From positions 7,700,001-7,764,000 of the forward strand of contig NZ_VIWV01000001.1 of assembly GCF_007829875.1 (NCBI RefSeq): a stretch of DNA of 64,000 bases, written 5' to 3'. Source of the stretch: Streptomyces capillispiralis. Its GTDB lineage: Bacteria; Actinomycetota; Actinomycetes; Streptomycetales; Streptomycetaceae. This document shows, one piece after another, positions 61,180 to 64,000 of the stretch (within the stretch, counting starts at the first letter, position 1; each line of letters opens with the position of its first letter). Under the pieces are notes generated by a model that saw nothing but the letters and a program-made list of their open reading frames with translations, had not been told where the DNA came from and did no database searches. The translations under genes and the position numbers were made by a program.

Positions 61180-61971
61180 TCAGGACTGCGCCTCGCCGCC
61201 ACCCGCCGCTTTCCGCCCGGCGGCGTCGGGCGCCGTGTAGAAGACCGACGAGCCCTGCTTGCTGCGCTGGGCCTGGTTGCGGGCGACCAGGCCCTCCAGG
61301 GTGCTGCGCACGACCGTGGTCCTGATGGTGCGCTCGGGGTGGGCCTGTCCGAGGGCACCGGCGACCTCCGCCGCCGAGCGCGGCTCGCTCTGCTCGCCCA
61401 GGTGACGGCGGACGAGTTCCACCAGCTTGGGCCCGTCCGCCTTGGCGCCCCGCGCCCCGGGCCGCTCCGTCTCCGCGGCCGGCCTGCGTGCCGGCTTGCC
61501 CGCCGTGGTGCGGGCCGGCTTCCCGGGCGTGGTGCGCGGGCCCGTCTTCTTCGCCCGCTTCAGCTTGTCCGCCCCCGACTTGGCGCTGCTCCGCCGGCGC
61601 GGCGCGGGGACGCTCGCCCGGTCCGGCGCCGTGCGGGGCTCGGGCGCCGTCGCGGGTTCGGGCGTGCTCCCTGCCTCGGGGGTGCCCACCGGTTCGGATG
61701 TGCTCACGGCCTGGGACGTGCCCACGGGCTCGGGTGTACCCACGGGCTCGGGTGCCCTCATGGCCTCGGCGGGCGCCGCGGCGAGGCCGAGCGCCTGGCG
61801 CATGTTCACCAGCAGGGCGTGGTCGTGCCGCAGCACGGTCAACTGCTCCTGCAGCGCGGCGATTTCCGCGGTGACGCGCTCCTGCTCCTTGACGTTGCGC
61901 TCCAGGTCGTTCGCGACCTGAGCCGTGTACTGCGACGTCAGGTCGGTGGTGGCGGTCGAGTTCTCGGACAC
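61180..61971 (-). CDS. Coiled-coil and winged-helix protein with a low-complexity linker
   Basis: 263 residues from GTG. An N-terminal coiled coil (about 5-60) includes ERNVKEQERVTAEIAALQEQL. A repetitive Pro/Val/Gly/Thr/Glu linker (EPVGTPEPVGTSQAV and similar) and a Lys/Arg/Pro-rich region follow. The C-terminus (about 190-250) is a small winged helix: PKLVELVRRHLGEQSEPRSAAEVAGALG, ERTIRTTVVRSTLEGLVARNQAQRS and SSVFYTA. This suggests a DNA-binding, possibly nucleoid-associated or regulatory protein. Convergent with the DUF2264 gene 15 bases away. Confidence 0.78.
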   Translation of the reverse strand: MSENSTATTDLTSQYTAQVANDLERNVKEQERVTAEIAALQEQLTVLRHDHALLVNMRQALGLAAAPAEAMRAPEPVGTPEPVGTSQAVSTSEPVGTPEAGSTPEPATAPEPRTAPDRASVPAPRRRSSAKSGADKLKRAKKTGPRTTPGKPARTTAGKPARRPAAETERPGARGAKADGPKLVELVRRHLGEQSEPRSAAEVAGALGQAHPERTIRTTVVRSTLEGLVARNQAQRSKQGSSVFYTAPDAAGRKAAGGGEAQS

Positions 61972-62347
61972 GGCAGTGCCCCCTTCTCTCCTCGTGGTTC
62001 CCCTGGTGGCCAGCCATGGTACGGCCGGGCGCGGTTGACCGTTTCTTCTGAACGCCCCCCGGTTGACGTTCCCGTGCGACGCCGGAGAGCCGGCGACGCC
62101 TCGTGCGCGTTGTGTGCCCGCCATTGACAAGAGAGGCGTGAGCCGGAAGCTTCAGTGCAGGAGCCGCAAGAAACAAACGAGGCGACGCAAAAGCCGTACT
62201 GGTACATGGCATTCCGTGGCAGACGCTCCGTCGGCTGCCACGGCCCGGCCACCCCGACGCGTACCCACGAGGGCTCCTTCCTGCTCCGCCGTACCTCCCG
62301 CGCACCGCCCCACCACGCCCCAGCACCCGCCGTGGAACGAGGACTTC
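61972..62347. other. 376-base divergent intergenic region
   Basis: It lies between the winged-helix gene (minus) and the discoidin/CARDB gene (plus). TTGACA at 62124-62129 could be a -35 element, but no convincing -10 follows. Readings on both strands are low-complexity and unlikely to be genes. Nothing else was seen. Confidence 0.55.
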
Positions 62348-64000
62348 ATGAGACGGAAGCGATGCGGCCTGCGAACGATCACCGGCCTGCTCCTGGCCGG
62401 CCTGGTCGCCGTCGGTCTCCCCTCCGGCACGGCCGGTGCCGCAGCACCAGCGGCACCCGGCCCCAACCTGGCACTCGGCAGGAGCGCCACCGCCGGCGGC
62501 TCCCACGCCGGCCACCCCGCCACCCATGCGACCGACGGGAGCCAGCTCAGCTACTGGGAAGGCCCCGCCGGGTCGTTCCCGCAGTGGATCCGGGTCGACC
62601 TCGGCGCCGCCGTGGCGGCCGACCGGGTCGTCCTGAAGCTGCCGACCGGCTGGGAGGCCCGCACCCAGACCCTCACCGTGGAGGGCAGCACCGACGGCTC
62701 CGCGTTCACCGCGTTGTCGGGCTCCGCCGCCCACCGCTTCGACCCCGCCGACGGCAACACCGTCACCGTCGGCTTCACCACCCGCCGGATACGTCACATC
62801 CAGGTCCGGGTGAGCGCCAACACCGGCTGGAACGCGGCCCAGTTGTCCGAGATCGAGGTCTACGGCGATGACGGCGGCACCCCGCAGCAGCCACCGGCCG
62901 ACGGGAGCAACCTGTCGCTCGGCAAACCGATCGAGGCCTCGTCCACAATTCACTCGTTCGTGGCGGCCCACGCCAATGACGGGAGGACGGACACCTACTG
63001 GGAGTCCCACGGCCACCCCGCCACCCTCACCGTCGACCTGGGCGCCGAGGCCGACCTCACCGGTGTGGTCGTCGCACTGAACCCGGACTCCGCCTGGGCC
63101 GAGCGGACCCAGGGCATCGAGGTCCTCGGCCGCGACCGGACCAGCTCCGCCTTCACCTCGCTCAAGGCACTCGCCGACTACACCTTCACCCCCGGCTCCC
63201 GGGGCAACGAGGTCACCATCCCGGTCACCGGCCGCCACGCCGAGGTGCGCCTGCGGTTCACCCACAACTCCAGCGGATACGGCGCCCAGGTCGCCGAGAT
63301 GCGGGTGACCGGAACCGCGGCCCCGCACCCCGACCTGATCGTCTCCGACCTCACCTGGACGCCCGCGTCCCCCACCGAGTCGGATGCCGTCACCGTCCGC
63401 GCGACCGTGCGCAACGCGGGGACCGCCGCGTCCGCCGCCGCCACCGTCGACGTCAGCCTGGAGGGCACCGTCGCGGGCAGCGCCCCCGTCGGCGCGCTCG
63501 CCGCGGGGGCCTCGCAGACCGTCGCCGTGGAGGCCGGCCGGCGCGCCGAGGGCAGTTACACCGTGTCCGCCGTGGTCGACCCGACCGACACCGTCCCCGA
63601 ACAGGACGACACCAACAACAGCCGCACCGGGGCCGACAAGCTGACCGTCGCCCGGAGCCCCGGCCCGGACCTCGAGGTCCGCGCCATCGGCACCAGCCCG
63701 GCGCACCCCGCCGCGGGCGCCCCGGTGTCCTTCACCGTCTCCGTGCACAACCGGGGCACCTCACCCGCCGCCGGTTCCGTCACCCGGCTCGCGGTCGGCG
63801 ACACGACGCTCGACGGAGCGACCGGCGCGCTCGCCGCGGGCGCCACCGCGGAGGTCTCCGTCAGCGGCACCTGGACCGCCACCGCCGGCCCGGCCGTCCT
63901 CACCGCGACGGCGGACGCCACGGACACCGTCGGGGAGACCAACGAGGACAACAACGTCCTCACCCGCTCGATCGTCGTCGGCCGCGGCGCCGCCGTGCCG
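62348..64000 (+). CDS. Secreted discoidin and CARDB-domain protein (3' end outside window)
   Basis: At least 551 residues, open at the right edge, no stop inside the window. The ATG follows GAGGACTTC. A signal peptide (about 1-31, TITGLLLAGLVAVGLPSGTAGA) is followed by two F5/8-type discoidin domains (about 38-175, NLALGRSATAGGS and QLSEIEVYG; then about 185-315, NLSLGKPIEASS and YGAQVAEMRVTG). Two CARDB-type Ig-like repeats follow (about 325-435 and 440-547; PDLIVSDLTWTPASP and PDLEVRAIGTSPAHP). Such arrangements carry carbohydrate-binding parts of large secreted glycosidases; the catalytic domain, if any, lies beyond the edge. Confidence 0.88.
   Translation, partial: MRRKRCGLRTITGLLLAGLVAVGLPSGTAGAAAPAAPGPNLALGRSATAGGSHAGHPATHATDGSQLSYWEGPAGSFPQWIRVDLGAAVAADRVVLKLPTGWEARTQTLTVEGSTDGSAFTALSGSAAHRFDPADGNTVTVGFTTRRIRHIQVRVSANTGWNAAQLSEIEVYGDDGGTPQQPPADGSNLSLGKPIEASSTIHSFVAAHANDGRTDTYWESHGHPATLTVDLGAEADLTGVVVALNPDSAWAERTQGIEVLGRDRTSSAFTSLKALADYTFTPGSRGNEVTIPVTGRHAEVRLRFTHNSSGYGAQVAEMRVTGTAAPHPDLIVSDLTWTPASPTESDAVTVRATVRNAGTAASAAATVDVSLEGTVAGSAPVGALAAGASQTVAVEAGRRAEGSYTVSAVVDPTDTVPEQDDTNNSRTGADKLTVARSPGPDLEVRAIGTSPAHPAAGAPVSFTVSVHNRGTSPAAGSVTRLAVGDTTLDGATGALAAGATAEVSVSGTWTATAGPAVLTATADATDTVGETNEDNNVLTRSIVVGRGAAVP

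Overview
The window is very GC-rich (roughly 72-74% by eye). Its codons almost always end in G or C, it uses GTG and TTG starts with GGAGG-type ribosome sites, and it carries Streptomyces hallmarks: CebR boxes, an AA10 LPMO, an LAXTG sorting signal, ANTAR and SpoIIE-phosphatase signalling proteins, and the STM4011-STM4015 set. It reads as a stretch of accessory chromosome from a Streptomyces or close relative. No rRNA, tRNA, CRISPR array, transposase or phage gene was seen.

Layout. 1-5.4 kb: a Tat-exported PhoD phosphatase (cut by the left edge), a three-gene nucleotidyltransferase/BON/phosphoesterase operon, and an OhrR-like regulator divergent from an esterase. 5.5-12.4 kb: a CtpI-like P-type ATPase with a small membrane partner, a zinc alcohol dehydrogenase and an Rv1733c-like protein, recalling actinobacterial dormancy loci. 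12.4-21.9 kb: small stress and transport genes, an LPMO and a GNAT gene each preceded by a perfect CebR box, and a wall-anchored DUF1996 protein. 21.9-37 kb: signalling genes (two SpoIIE-type phosphatases, GAF-ANTAR, an RsbW-like kinase, a cobalamin sensor) around a redox operon (SRPBCC, desaturase-like flavoprotein, SDR, methyltransferase). 37-44.9 kb: a divergent DUF6745 operon and the STM4015/4015/4014/4013/4012/4011 operon, with two divergent promoters of the mycobacterial RecA-independent DNA-damage (PafBC) type between them. 45-50 kb: phosphoglucomutase, a third SpoIIE-type phosphatase, MarR and an epoxide-hydrolase-like gene. 51-53.6 kb: a cupin, then a glycosyltransferase pair behind a PHO-box-like repeat. 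53.7-61.2 kb: a DeoR/LacI hybrid regulator and a sugar ABC importer with a hydroxyacid dehydrogenase and a DUF2264 protein. 61.2-64 kb: a coiled-coil winged-helix protein and a secreted discoidin/CARDB protein running off the right edge.

Three points stand out. The protein at 33229-34314 has the Wx9EH signature of CarH/LitR cobalamin photoreceptors but no DNA-binding domain, and its gene overlaps that of a PP2C phosphatase by four bases. This suggests light input into a phosphatase/anti-sigma switch rather than directly onto DNA. The uncharacterised STM401x radical-SAM operon appears to be under DNA-damage control. Finally, a 430-bp degenerate tandem repeat fills the gap between the SDR and methyltransferase genes.
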